Below, in pieces: positions 1 to 7,986 of a stretch of DNA of 64,000 nucleotides. The number at the start of each line of letters is the position of its first letter. The stretch's first letter is position 1. A program made the position numbers and the translations under genes. Source of the stretch: Pseudomonas sp. ICMP22404 (GTDB taxonomy: Bacteria; Pseudomonadota; Gammaproteobacteria; Pseudomonadales; Pseudomonadaceae); the NCBI RefSeq assembly GCF_006227205.1, contig NZ_VCNG01000002.1, positions 434,001 to 498,000 of the forward strand, given 5' to 3'. Below the pieces are notes generated by a model. The model saw only the letters and a list, made by a program, of their open reading frames with translations. It was not told the origin of the DNA and did no database searches.

Positions 1-1
1 C

Positions 2-523
2 CTGATGGAGATGCTCGAAGAGAAGAAGCTCGATCTGGCGGTAGCCCGTTTTACCGATCAAAGCCAGCAGCAGCGTTATGACTTCCAGCCCCTGGCCCCG
101 GAACCATTCTGCATTGTGGTCAACAGCCGCCATCCCCTGGCCGACGCCGGGCCGACGTCCTTGCGGCAGTTGGTGGATCTGCCGTGGATTCTCTATCCGG
201 TCGGCACACCCATTCGCGCGCGCATGGAACTGGCTTTCGCCGAGGCTGGGGTAGGCATGCCGCGCAACACTGTCGATACCATTTCAATGCAGACCTTTCT
301 CCAGGTCCTGCAGCGCGGTCCGATGATCGGGATGTTGCCCAATGCCATGGTCGATCCATTGCTCGAGAGCGGCCAGTTGAAGACCCTCGACACCCCGCTG
401 CACCTGGTGCCGCAGGATTATGGCATCCTCACGCGCAGAGGCGAGCCATTGATGGGCGCGGCGCTGGAGTTTGCACAAATCCTCAAGGACCACGCTCGCC
501 TGGACGACGGTCCCGCCAATTGA
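2..523 (+). CDS. LysR-family transcriptional regulator, C-terminal part (5' truncated by window edge)
   Basis: The reading frame is open from the first bases and ends at 523, so the gene starts before the window. About 173 residues of the effector-binding (LysR substrate-binding) domain are visible. The segments LDLAVARF, PEPFCIVVNSRHPLA and MIGMLPNAMVDPLLESGQL are typical of the periplasmic-binding-protein-like fold, in which a ligand sits between two alpha/beta lobes. The N-terminal winged helix that would identify the protein as a DNA-binding regulator is outside the window, so the family call rests on the effector domain alone. It reads in the same direction as the sugar-acid-type operon that begins at 677 and could regulate it. 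The effector cannot be told. Confidence 0.8.
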   Translation: MMEMLEEKKLDLAVARFTDQSQQQRYDFQPLAPEPFCIVVNSRHPLADAGPTSLRQLVDLPWILYPVGTPIRARMELAFAEAGVGMPRNTVDTISMQTFLQVLQRGPMIGMLPNAMVDPLLESGQLKTLDTPLHLVPQDYGILTRRGEPLMGAALEFAQILKDHARLDDGPAN

Positions 524-546
524 ATAACTGGAAAGCGGCGACTGCT

Positions 547-567
547 GCGATAACGGAACGTTATCGC
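547..567. promoter_or_regulatory. Perfect 9-bp-arm palindrome upstream of the MFS operon
   Basis: The arms GCGATAACG and CGTTATCGC flank a GAA centre, 110 bp before the MFS start. The size and symmetry fit an operator for a dimeric repressor of LacI or GntR type. With a three-base loop it could also form a small hairpin behind the LysR gene, but only AATCAAAAAA follows rather than a T-run, so an operator is the better reading. The cognate regulator is unknown. Confidence 0.4.
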
Positions 568-676
568 TTAATCAAAAAATGCCATTGGGAAAGAATCGTT
601 TCACGGTCGTAGAGTGAGCCCCAGCTCCCATCCGATAAAAACAATCAGGCATGTCCACGTGCCCAGGGGTTATCAC

Positions 677-2059
677 ATGCAAACCGTCTCCGAGCATTTA
701 CCTGCCCAGGCGCAAACCGGTGAACTTGATTTCGAAGACCGGACCTACCGTAAAGTCGTCTGGCGCATCCTTCCCGTCCTGCTCCTGTGTTACATGGCGG
801 CTTACCTTGACCGGGTAAACATCGGTTTCGCCAAGCTCGACATGCTCAACGAACTGCAGTTCAGCAACACCGTGTATGCCTTGGGCGCCAGTATGTTCTT
901 CTGGGGCTATTTCCTGTTCGAAGTCCCCAGCAATCTGCTGCTGCATCGCTTCGGCGCGCGGTTCTGGATTGCCCGGATCATGCTCAGTTGGGCCGTGATC
1001 TCCATGGCCGTGGCCTACACGGTGCCGCTGGCGGGTTTCTTCCATATCGAATCGAGCACGATGTTCTACGTGCTGCGCTTCCTGTTGGGTGTCTGCGAAG
1101 CGGGCTTCTTCCCCGGCGTGATCCTGTACCTCAACTACTGGTTCCCGACCCATCGGCAAAGCCGGGTGATGTCCGGCTTCCTGTTGGCGTTGCCGGTCAG
1201 CCTGACGCTGGGCGGAATCCTCTCCGGTTGGCTGATGAACAGCATGCAAGGCGTGCAGGGGCTGTCCGGTTGGCAATGGATGCTGCTGATCGAAGGCATC
1301 CCTTCGATCATCATGGCGTTCGTGGTGATTGTCTGCCTGGCCGATAACATCGATAAGGCAAAATGGCTCTCTGTCGCGGAGAAAAACCTGCTCAAGGCCA
1401 ATCTGCAGACAGACAACCAAGGCAAGGCCAGCCGTTTGAGCGAGGTGTTCCTCAACCCTCGGGTGTGGTTGCTGGTGCTGATCCTGTTGACCTTCAACAC
1501 AGGCTTCTATGGCCTGGCGTTCTGGATGCCCTCGATCATCAAGAGCACCGGGATCACCAATAGCTTGCACATTGGCTTGCTGACCGCGATTCCCTACGCG
1601 GTGGCCGTCGTGGCAATGTTGCTCAACGCGCGGCACTCCAACCGCACCGGCGAGCGGCGCCTGCACGCCGCCATTCCAGCCTTCATCGGCGGCGTCGGCC
1701 TGATCCTCAGCGCTTTCTTCGCCAACAATCTGGTGCTGTCCGTACTGTTCCTCAGCGTTGCCGCTTCGGGGATCCTCAGCCTGATGCCGATTTTCTGGAC
1801 TCTGCCTGGGACGCTGTTGTCGGGCGTCGCGGCAGCCGCTGGCATCGGCATGATCAACGCCATTGGCAACCTGTCGGGCTTCACCGGCTCGATGATCACC
1901 GCGGTAGCGGAAACCCTCACGGGCAACATCAATAACGGCACCTATGTACTGGCCCTGTGTCTGTTGGTCAGCGGTGGACTGATCCTGGCCATCCCCGTCT
2001 CGATGCTCGCCCGAACCCCCAAGGTCGCCGTCACGTCAGCAAAACTGGAGGTCGCTTGA
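677..2059 (+). CDS. MFS transporter, anion:cation symporter (phthalate/sugar-acid permease) type
   Basis: This is a 460-residue twelve-helix permease of the inner membrane. After a short cytoplasmic N-terminus comes the family-typical stretch AAYLDRVNIGFAKL at the first helix, followed by FFWGYFLFEVPSN and the loop HRFGARFWIAR. That pattern is characteristic of the ACS branch of MFS proteins, which import organic anions such as hexonates, hexuronates or aromatic acids. The ATG at 677 is chosen because AGGGG stands 7 nt before it; an upstream in-frame ATG at 614 has no such site. The stop overlaps the start of the following SDR gene, so the two are translationally coupled. The operon context suggests it imports the sugar acid degraded by the next two enzymes. 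The substrate is inferred and not visible. Confidence 0.85.
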   Translation: MQTVSEHLPAQAQTGELDFEDRTYRKVVWRILPVLLLCYMAAYLDRVNIGFAKLDMLNELQFSNTVYALGASMFFWGYFLFEVPSNLLLHRFGARFWIARIMLSWAVISMAVAYTVPLAGFFHIESSTMFYVLRFLLGVCEAGFFPGVILYLNYWFPTHRQSRVMSGFLLALPVSLTLGGILSGWLMNSMQGVQGLSGWQWMLLIEGIPSIIMAFVVIVCLADNIDKAKWLSVAEKNLLKANLQTDNQGKASRLSEVFLNPRVWLLVLILLTFNTGFYGLAFWMPSIIKSTGITNSLHIGLLTAIPYAVAVVAMLLNARHSNRTGERRLHAAIPAFIGGVGLILSAFFANNLVLSVLFLSVAASGILSLMPIFWTLPGTLLSGVAAAAGIGMINAIGNLSGFTGSMITAVAETLTGNINNGTYVLALCLLVSGGLILAIPVSMLARTPKVAVTSAKLEVA

Positions 2060-2796
2060 ATCTGCTCAATAAGCGCGTATTGGTCACGGCCGCAGGGCAG
2101 GGCATTGGCATGGCCAGCGCCATTGCCTTCGCCCGGGCCGGTGCCGAGGTGTTCGCCAGTGATATCGATATTAGTGCACTGAGGGGCATTGAAGGGGTCA
2201 CAGCCATGACACTGGACGTTACGTCTGCCGAGGCCATCGACACGGCCTGTGAACGAATCGGTGGCCTGGACGTGTTGTTCAACTGTGCCGGTTACGTGCA
2301 CAGCGGCAACCTGCTGGAGTGCGACGAATCGGCCTGGGCGCGCTCGATGGACCTCAACGTCACGGCGATGTATCGGACCATCCGCGCATTCCTGCCGGGC
2401 ATGCTGGCCCGTGGCGGTGGTTCGATCATCAACATGTCGTCGGTGGCGTCGAGTATCAAGGGCGTGCCGAACCGCTTCGCCTATGCGACCAGCAAGGCCG
2501 CGGTGATAGGCCTGACGAAGGCCGTCGCCATTGACTTTGTCGGCCAGGGCATTCGCTGCAACGCGATCTGTCCGGGTACGGTGGACTCGCCCTCGTTGCG
2601 CCAGCGCATTGCTGCCCAGGCTGCGCAACAGGGCGTCGATGAATTACAGATCTATCATCAGTTCCTTGAGCGCCAGCCCATGGGCCGAATTGGCAGCACC
2701 GAAGAAATCGCGCAACTGGCGGTGTACCTGGGTAGCGATGCGTCGACCTATACCACCGGCGCTGTGCATGTCATCGACGGCGGCATGAGCCTCTGA
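2056..2796 (+). CDS. SDR-family oxidoreductase, 2-keto-3-deoxy-L-fuconate dehydrogenase-like
   Basis: This 246-residue classical short-chain dehydrogenase has the nucleotide motif TAAGQGIG near the N-terminus, FNCAGYVHSG, catalytic Ser in NMSSVASSIKG, Tyr/Lys in YATSKAAV, and the C-terminal IDGGMSL. Overall it resembles the BDH2/DHRS6 group, whose bacterial members include 2-keto-3-deoxy-L-fuconate dehydrogenase. I start it at TTG 2056, where GGAGG lies 5 nt upstream and the codon overlaps the MFS stop. A longer open frame from 1957 would run far into the MFS gene. The hydrolase that follows belongs to the family that cleaves the diketo product of this enzyme, which supports the call. Exact substrate stereochemistry cannot be read from sequence. 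Confidence 0.85.
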   Translation: MNLLNKRVLVTAAGQGIGMASAIAFARAGAEVFASDIDISALRGIEGVTAMTLDVTSAEAIDTACERIGGLDVLFNCAGYVHSGNLLECDESAWARSMDLNVTAMYRTIRAFLPGMLARGGGSIINMSSVASSIKGVPNRFAYATSKAAVIGLTKAVAIDFVGQGIRCNAICPGTVDSPSLRQRIAAQAAQQGVDELQIYHQFLERQPMGRIGSTEEIAQLAVYLGSDASTYTTGAVHVIDGGMSL

Positions 2797-2832
2797 ATCG
2801 TCTTTACGTTGGATTTGAATGAGGAACACTCG

Positions 2833-3681
2833 ATGAAACTGTTGCGTTATGGTGAAAAAGGCGCGGAAAAACCCGGTCTGTTGGATGCCGAGAATCGGAT
2901 CCGCGACCTTTCGGGGCACGTGCCGGACATCGCAGGGCACGTCCTGAGTCCGGAGGGGTTGGCAGCGCTGGCCGACCTAGACCCGCGCAGCCTGCCAATC
3001 GTCGCCGGACAGCCACGGCTCGGTGCCTGTGTCGGGGACGTCGGCAAGTTCATCTGCATCGGCTTGAACTACGCCGATCACGCGGCGGAGTCGAATATGG
3101 ACGTGCCGAAGGAGCCGATCATCTTCGGCAAATGGACCAGCGCCATTTGCGGGCCGAACGACGACATCCAGATCCCCCGCGGCTCGCTCAAGACCGATTG
3201 GGAAGTGGAGTTGGGCGTCGTCATCGGCAAGGGCGGGCGCAACATCGATGAAGCGAAGGCGATGGAGCATGTTGCCGGCTATTGCGTCATCAACGACGTA
3301 TCCGAGCGGGAGTGGCAGTTGGAGCGGGGCGGCACCTGGGACAAAGGCAAGGGCTTCGATACCTTTGGTCCCCTCGGACCGTGGCTGGTCACCCGGGACG
3401 AAATCGACGATCCCCATGACCTGGACCTATGGCTGGAAGTAGACGGGCACCGCTACCAGAACGGCAACACGCGAACGCTGATCTTCAGCGTACCGCAGCT
3501 GATCGCCTACCTGAGCCGGTGCATGAGCCTGCAGCCGGGGGATGTGATCTCGACGGGAACACCCCCCGGGGTCGGCTTGGGCATCAAGCCGCAACCAGTG
3601 TTCCTGCGCCCGGGGCAGACCGTGCGCCTGGGCATTACGGGGCTGGGAGAGCAACGCCAGGTTACGGTGCAGGCGGAGTAA
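2833..3681 (+). CDS. Fumarylacetoacetate hydrolase family protein, probable 2,4-diketo-3-deoxy-sugar-acid hydrolase
   Basis: The protein is 282 residues, the usual size for single-domain bacterial FAH-family enzymes. It has an N-terminal cap (about 1-60), FICIGLNYADHA, the metal-binding acidic segment DWEVELGVVIGKGGRNI, the NDVSEREWQ segment and STGTPPGVGLG near the C-terminus. These enzymes use Mg or Mn to cleave C-C bonds in 1,3-diketo acids. In non-phosphorylative L-fucose catabolism a close relative splits 2,4-diketo-3-deoxy-L-fuconate to pyruvate and lactate. The ATG at 2833 has GAGGA about 8 nt upstream and lies 36 bp after the SDR stop, so the genes probably share an operon. The first dehydrogenase and the dehydratase expected for a full pathway are not in the window. 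Confidence 0.85.
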   Translation: MKLLRYGEKGAEKPGLLDAENRIRDLSGHVPDIAGHVLSPEGLAALADLDPRSLPIVAGQPRLGACVGDVGKFICIGLNYADHAAESNMDVPKEPIIFGKWTSAICGPNDDIQIPRGSLKTDWEVELGVVIGKGGRNIDEAKAMEHVAGYCVINDVSEREWQLERGGTWDKGKGFDTFGPLGPWLVTRDEIDDPHDLDLWLEVDGHRYQNGNTRTLIFSVPQLIAYLSRCMSLQPGDVISTGTPPGVGLGIKPQPVFLRPGQTVRLGITGLGEQRQVTVQAE

Positions 3682-3744
3682 TACCGGACCGTTTATCGCG
3701 TACGGGCTCGCCCAGTGCCTCCAGTGCTGCCCTGGTCGCTGAAC

Positions 3745-4968
3745 TCAAGTTCCCAGCACCAGGGCCGGGCCGTCACCCTCCGGCAATGCGATGGCTGAGT
3801 CGCCCGGCGTCAGGATCACCTTGCGGCAGTCCTCCTGCTTCTTGTCGAAAATCTCGTACCCCTCGGCGGCCTGTTCCAGCGACATCCGGTGGCTGATGAT
3901 GACCTCTGGCGCCAGGCGACCGGTCTCGATGTGGCCGAGCAACTCGGGAAGATAGCGCTGCACATGGGTCTGTCCCATCTTGAACGTCAGGCCTTTGTCG
4001 AAGGCATCGCCAAACAGGAAGCCGTGGATGAAGCCGGCATACACCCCCGGCACGCTCACGACCCCGCCACGGCGGACGGCCGCGATGCACTGGCGCAGGG
4101 CTTTGCCGCTGCTGCCTTCAAGCTTGAGCGTGGCGAGCACCGTCTCGGTGGTGCTGCCTTTGGCCTCGAAGCCCACCGCATCGACCACGCCGTCGACACC
4201 GCGCATGCCTTTGGTCTGGCGAATGATCGTGTCGGCGGGGTCGTCGTCTTCATCGAAGTTGATCGGAATCACGCCATAGGTGCGCTGTGCGTAGGCGAGG
4301 CGATAGGGGTGGTGATCGACCATGAAGATCTGCTCGGCGCCCAGCATCCTGGCGCATGCGGCACTCAACAAACCGACCGGCCCTGCGCCGTAGATGGCGA
4401 TACTCGAGCCGTTGCCGATCCCTGCATTGGTGACCGCTTGGAACGCGGTGGGCAGGATGTCCGAAAGAAACAGCACCTTTTCGTCCAAAAGGGTCCCAGG
4501 CACTTTGAAGGGGCCGGTGTTGGCCTTCGGCACCCGTACATATTCGGCCTGCCCACCGGGTACGCCGCCATACAAGTGGCTGAAGCCGAACAGCGCTGCG
4601 CCGGGTGGGATGGCTTTCTTGTTGAGGATGGCGCCGCGACCGGTGTTGGTCGTTTCGCAGGCCGCGAACAGGTCCATCTGGCAGAAAAAGCAACTGCCGC
4701 AAGCAATCACGAACGGGATCACCACGCGGTCGCCGGGTTGAACGGCGGTGACTGCGGGACCTGTCTCTTCGACGATTCCCATGAACTCGTGGCCGAAGAT
4801 GTCGCCATGTTCCACCGAGGGGATCTTGCCGCGATAGAGGTGCAGGTCCGAACCACAGATGGCGGTCGCCGTGACGCGCAGGATGATGTCATCGCTGTCC
4901 ATCAGGATCGGGTCCGGGACCGTGTCGACTTTTACAGTGTGCGCACCGTGGTAAGTGAGTGCTCTCAT
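3745..4968 (-). CDS. Zinc-dependent alcohol dehydrogenase (formaldehyde dehydrogenase-like MDR family)
   Basis: The product is a 407-residue medium-chain dehydrogenase. Catalytic zinc ligands are visible as ICGSDLH and GHEFMG. The structural zinc site is CGSCFFC followed by a fourth cysteine in LFAAC. The Rossmann motif is [11 protein letters not shown], and an insertion [17 protein letters not shown] is typical of the glutathione-independent formaldehyde dehydrogenase-like subgroup. It would oxidise an alcohol or aldehyde hydrate with NAD. The ATG at 4968 has an AGGCAGGA-type ribosome site. The gene is convergent with the sugar-acid operon and separated from the ABC transporter gene upstream on the same strand by a REP pair, so it is probably a separate transcription unit. 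Nothing links it to the siderophore locus. Confidence 0.85.
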   Translation of the reverse strand: MRALTYHGAHTVKVDTVPDPILMDSDDIILRVTATAICGSDLHLYRGKIPSVEHGDIFGHEFMGIVEETGPAVTAVQPGDRVVIPFVIACGSCFFCQMDLFAACETTNTGRGAILNKKAIPPGAALFGFSHLYGGVPGGQAEYVRVPKANTGPFKVPGTLLDEKVLFLSDILPTAFQAVTNAGIGNGSSIAIYGAGPVGLLSAACARMLGAEQIFMVDHHPYRLAYAQRTYGVIPINFDEDDDPADTIIRQTKGMRGVDGVVDAVGFEAKGSTTETVLATLKLEGSSGKALRQCIAAVRRGGVVSVPGVYAGFIHGFLFGDAFDKGLTFKMGQTHVQRYLPELLGHIETGRLAPEVIISHRMSLEQAAEGYEIFDKKQEDCRKVILTPGDSAIALPEGDGPALVLGT

Positions 4969-5115
4969 GATGTCCTGCCTCTCTCTGATTAGTGTGCTGG
5001 TAAAGGGCAGAGGGAAGATGCCGGATGGAAGTTCAGAGAGATCTTGCGGTGCGGGGACTGGCGGTCATCGCGAAAGCGGCGGGTCAGTTTGGGTCGGTGT
5101 GGCGTGCGCTGGCGC

Positions 5116-5189
5116 CATCGCGAGCAGGCTCGCTCCCACAGATCTTGCAATCGTCCGAAAGCCCTGTGGGAGCGAGCCTGCTCGCGATG
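5116..5189. repeat. REP/BIME: 25-bp perfect inverted repeat
   Basis: The sequence at 5116-5140 (CATCGCGAGCAGGCTCGCTC and five more bases) recurs as its exact reverse complement at 5165-5189, with 24 bp between. It is a typical fluorescens-group REP doublet of the kind mobilised in trans by RAYT transposases. It lies in the 233-bp gap downstream of the minus-strand ABC transporter gene and could also act as its transcription terminator or mRNA-stabilising structure. The same unit recurs near 59.7-60.1 kb. Confidence 0.9.
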
Positions 5190-5201
5190 ACGGCAGCCCG
5201 G

Positions 5202-6911
5202 CTAGCTGACGGCCGCCTGCTGAACCTTGCGATGCACCCACCGCGCCCCGTCCTTGAGTTCCAGGACCTGCCAGTGAATATGCTCCAACGAAGCGTTGTG
5301 CCCGACGCTGATCAGGATCGTCTGCGGCAGCGTCTGCTTGAGCAACTGATAACAACGCAGCTCGTTGACCGCATCCAGTGCCGAGCTGCTTTCGTCGAGG
5401 AACAGCACCGCCGGGCGGGCCAGCAGGGCGCGGACGAAAGCACAGCGTTGCTGCTCGCCGACGCTGAGGGTCTGGGTCCAATCCCGTTCTTCATCCAGTT
5501 GGTCGCCCAGGTGTTGCAGGCCAACCTGTTCCATCACCTGGCGCAGCGCGGCATCTTCTTCGCGCCGTGGCGGGTTGGGGTACCAGAGCGCTTCGCGCAG
5601 GCAGCCTAGCGGCAGATAGGGTTTTTGCGAGAGTGTCAGTGCCTGCTCACGGTCGTAGCGGCTGGTGCCGCGAGCATGGGGCCAAAGCCCGCTGATGGTG
5701 CGAAGCAAAGTCGATTTGCCGTAGCCGGACGGCGCACTGATCATGAGGCTGTCGCCGGGCTTGAGCGACAGGTTGAAGCCCTTGAACAATTGCCGGCCGC
5801 TGGGCAGCCAGACGTCCAGGTCCTTGATATCGAGGCCACTGGCCTGTTGTTCGAGCCGGACCTCGGACTTGATTTCGAGGTGATCCAGGCGCTCCTGGAA
5901 GCCGTTCAAACGGTCGATCACCGACTTCCATTCCGACAGTTCCGGAAACACGCTGACCAGGTAGGCGATGGCCGCATGGACTTCGCCGAAGGCTGCGCTG
6001 ATCTGTGTCAGGCGACCCAAGGGGAACGCGCCGGCAAAAAACTGCGGCGCCATGATGAACATGGGGATGACCGTGGCGCTGCGCAGGTAGAAGGTCGAGT
6101 AACCCATGATCAGCTTCTGCTTCTTGACCAGCTCCCAGAAGTTCTCCAGCGCCGCCTCCAGGCGTTGGTTGAAGCGCTCGTTCTCCACCGCTTCGCCGCG
6201 GTATTGGGCCACCGAGTCGGCGTTTTCCCGCAGGCGGATGAGAGAGAAGCGGAAATCCGCTTCACGCCGTTGTTGCATGAAGTTGAGGCTTGGCAATGCG
6301 CGCCCCAGCCAGAACGCCAGGCCGGTGCCCAGCAACGCATACACCAGTGCGATCCACACCAGCAGCCCTGGAATGACCACCGATTGGTCATCGAACGGCA
6401 CGCTGACCAGGTTCGACGCCTGCCAGAGAATATTCAGGAAGGAGAACAGCGACACCACCGACGTCAACAGCCCCAGGCTCAATTTCAGCGACTTGACGAT
6501 AAAAAGGTCGATGTCCTCGGCGATCCGCTGGTCGGGGTTATCGACCTCGGTCTCGCTCAGCCTCAGCTTCTGGTAGCGCTGGCTGCCCAGCCATTGGTCG
6601 AGCATGTTCCGGGTGGCCCAACGGCGCCAGCGTATGGTCAGCTTCTGCTGGAAGTGGAACGCGCCCACGGTAAACCCGGCCATGCCGACTTGCAGCAGGA
6701 TGAATTGCAGGCTGCCGACGAGAAAGCCGTGATAGTCCAGGGCCTGCAACGCGTTGTAGAAATGCAGGTTCCAGAAATTGTTGAGAATGTTGATGCCCAC
6801 CAGGCACAGGGTCATCAACACAGTGCCCAACAACAGCAACAGGGCCGGGTATTTTTCCTCGGATGTCCAGAACGGCCGCGCGAGACGCCAGAAAGTGCGG
6901 AGTGTGTGCAT
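5202..6911 (-). CDS. SbmA/BacA/YddA-type ABC transporter (fused permease-ATPase), putative peptide or siderophore importer
   Basis: This is a 569-residue half-transporter. The N-terminal permease (about 1-340) carries the family-typical NNFWNLHFYNALQALD and DNPDQRIAEDI segments of the SbmA/BacA (ABC_membrane_2) superfamily. The ATPase (about 355-560) has Walker A APSGYGKSTLL, a signature region TLSVGEQQRCAFVRALL and Walker B VLFLDESSSALD. SbmA, BacA and Rv1819c relatives import peptides or cobalamin across the inner membrane. The gene diverges from a FhuF-type reductase gene, with a Fur-box-like palindrome between them, so import of ferric lipopeptide siderophore, or of its peptide fragments, is a reasonable inference. 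An export role cannot be excluded. The ATG at 6911 is used. Confidence 0.8.
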   Translation of the reverse strand: MHTLRTFWRLARPFWTSEEKYPALLLLLGTVLMTLCLVGINILNNFWNLHFYNALQALDYHGFLVGSLQFILLQVGMAGFTVGAFHFQQKLTIRWRRWATRNMLDQWLGSQRYQKLRLSETEVDNPDQRIAEDIDLFIVKSLKLSLGLLTSVVSLFSFLNILWQASNLVSVPFDDQSVVIPGLLVWIALVYALLGTGLAFWLGRALPSLNFMQQRREADFRFSLIRLRENADSVAQYRGEAVENERFNQRLEAALENFWELVKKQKLIMGYSTFYLRSATVIPMFIMAPQFFAGAFPLGRLTQISAAFGEVHAAIAYLVSVFPELSEWKSVIDRLNGFQERLDHLEIKSEVRLEQQASGLDIKDLDVWLPSGRQLFKGFNLSLKPGDSLMISAPSGYGKSTLLRTISGLWPHARGTSRYDREQALTLSQKPYLPLGCLREALWYPNPPRREEDAALRQVMEQVGLQHLGDQLDEERDWTQTLSVGEQQRCAFVRALLARPAVLFLDESSSALDAVNELRCYQLLKQTLPQTILISVGHNASLEHIHWQVLELKDGARWVHRKVQQAAVS

Positions 6912-6976
6912 GTGGTCTTGGTAAGCCCGGTCGCTGACGACGTTGAGTTTGCAGATGAGGAAGGATAGGATCAGCC

Positions 6977-6995
6977 AATGCTAATCGTTTGCATT
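6977..6995. promoter_or_regulatory. Fur-box-like palindrome between ABC transporter and fhuF genes
   Basis: AATGCTAATCGTTTGCATT matches the 19-bp Fur pattern AATGATAATCATTATCATT at 15 positions by eye. It sits 24 bp before the proposed fhuF start and 66 bp before the ABC transporter start, where it could shut both divergent promoters off in iron-replete cells. The match is visual only. Confidence 0.6.
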
Positions 6996-7018
6996 AATTA
7001 GGGAAAGGGAGACCCGCC

Positions 7019-7795
7019 ATCGAATTTCCAGAATGGCTCAATCAGGCCTGGCCGCCGATACAGCGGGTGATCCGGCAGGGGGCTGGCGAGCAGCCCTCCG
7101 TTGCGTTGAGCCGACTTGCCGACCCTGAGGTGCTGCAACCGCTGCTGGCCCGCTTTGCCCTGCGTTATCCGGGGGTGAATCGCGCCGCCGTGGCGTCGCA
7201 ATGGTCGATGAACTACATGAGCATCGTCCTGCCAGCGACCCTGGCCTGTGTGTTGACCCGCCACAGCGCCATCGATTTCTGGGGCGAAGAGGCGGTGCTG
7301 TTGCACGATGACGGTCAGCCTTCGGCCCTGGGGCTGGCAAGCCGACTACCGGCTTTGGGCCCGGACGAGCACGCGGCCTACTGGTCACGGTTGGTCCACG
7401 AGCACCTGGCACCGCTGTTCGCGACCCTGGCCGCCGCCGGGGGCCTGGCACCGAAGATACTGTGGGGCAACATGGTTGCCATCTGGGATGGTGCGTTCGC
7501 GCGAATGGACCCCGACCTGTCCCGGGATGGGTTTGCCGAGGCGCACCAGTGGCTGGAACCGGTCACGGTGAATGACGGGCGCCTGAAGTTGCGGGGCCTG
7601 CAACGCATGGTCGAATCACCCGCGCCGCAGATCTGCCCGTGTTTGCCCTTGCGCCGGCATTGCTGCCTGCATTACCAACTGCACGAACCCGTCGAAGGCC
7701 AGCCGCCGGTGCTCTGCGAGTCCTGCCCCAAACTGCATCGCCTGCCCCTGGCGGAGCAGGTGAGCTACCTGCATTACATCTATGAAGAAGCGTGA
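7019..7795 (+). CDS. FhuF-type siderophore-iron reductase, (2Fe-2S) protein
   Basis: The product is about 258 residues if started at ATC 7019, or 242 from GTG 7067. The C-terminus has the FhuF iron-sulfur ligands: adjacent cysteines in RHCCLHY and two more in CESCPKL, giving C-C-x(n)-C-x2-C. Such proteins reduce ferric siderophores at the cytoplasmic side of the inner membrane and so release iron. An in-frame stop (TAA) lies at 6995-6997, and no ATG, GTG or TTG follows until 7067, which has no ribosome site. ATC 7019 by contrast has GGGAG 7 nt upstream and gives a natural N-terminus (EFPEWLNQAWPPIQRV). A rare AUC start is therefore likely. The gene diverges from the SbmA-like transporter and converges on the exporter gene. 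Confidence 0.85.
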   Translation: MEFPEWLNQAWPPIQRVIRQGAGEQPSVALSRLADPEVLQPLLARFALRYPGVNRAAVASQWSMNYMSIVLPATLACVLTRHSAIDFWGEEAVLLHDDGQPSALGLASRLPALGPDEHAAYWSRLVHEHLAPLFATLAAAGGLAPKILWGNMVAIWDGAFARMDPDLSRDGFAEAHQWLEPVTVNDGRLKLRGLQRMVESPAPQICPCLPLRRHCCLHYQLHEPVEGQPPVLCESCPKLHRLPLAEQVSYLHYIYEEA

Positions 7796-7840
7796 GCCCC
7801 GTTAGGGGGTAATGCTGTTCACCTAAGAAGAACGATGAAC

Positions 7841-7973
7841 CTGTGGCGAGGGGATTTATCCCCGCTGGGCTGCGCAGCAGCCCCAACATAGGTGACTCAA
7901 TCCACTTGATATCGAGTACCAGGGCTTTGGGGCTGCTTTGCAGCCCAGCGGGGATGAATCCCCTCGCCACAGG
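7841..7973. repeat. Large inverted repeat, 44-bp arms, between convergent genes
   Basis: The left arm at about 7841-7884 and right arm at about 7930-7973 are near-perfect reverse complements (about three mismatches by eye), built on CTGTGGCGAGGGGATTTATC and GGGCTGC-GCAGCCC palindromes. It fills most of the 191-bp gap between the convergent fhuF and exporter genes and probably doubles as a bidirectional terminator. A related single unit lies at about 63708-63766, so this is a second dispersed repeat family, distinct from the REP at 5116. Confidence 0.85.
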
Positions 7974-7986
7974 TCTATCGACTGCT

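Noticed and set aside
7067..7795. Starting the reductase gene at GTG 7067
   Set aside because: There is no ribosome site before it, and the 16 codons from ATC 7019 have a good site and a natural N-terminal sequence.
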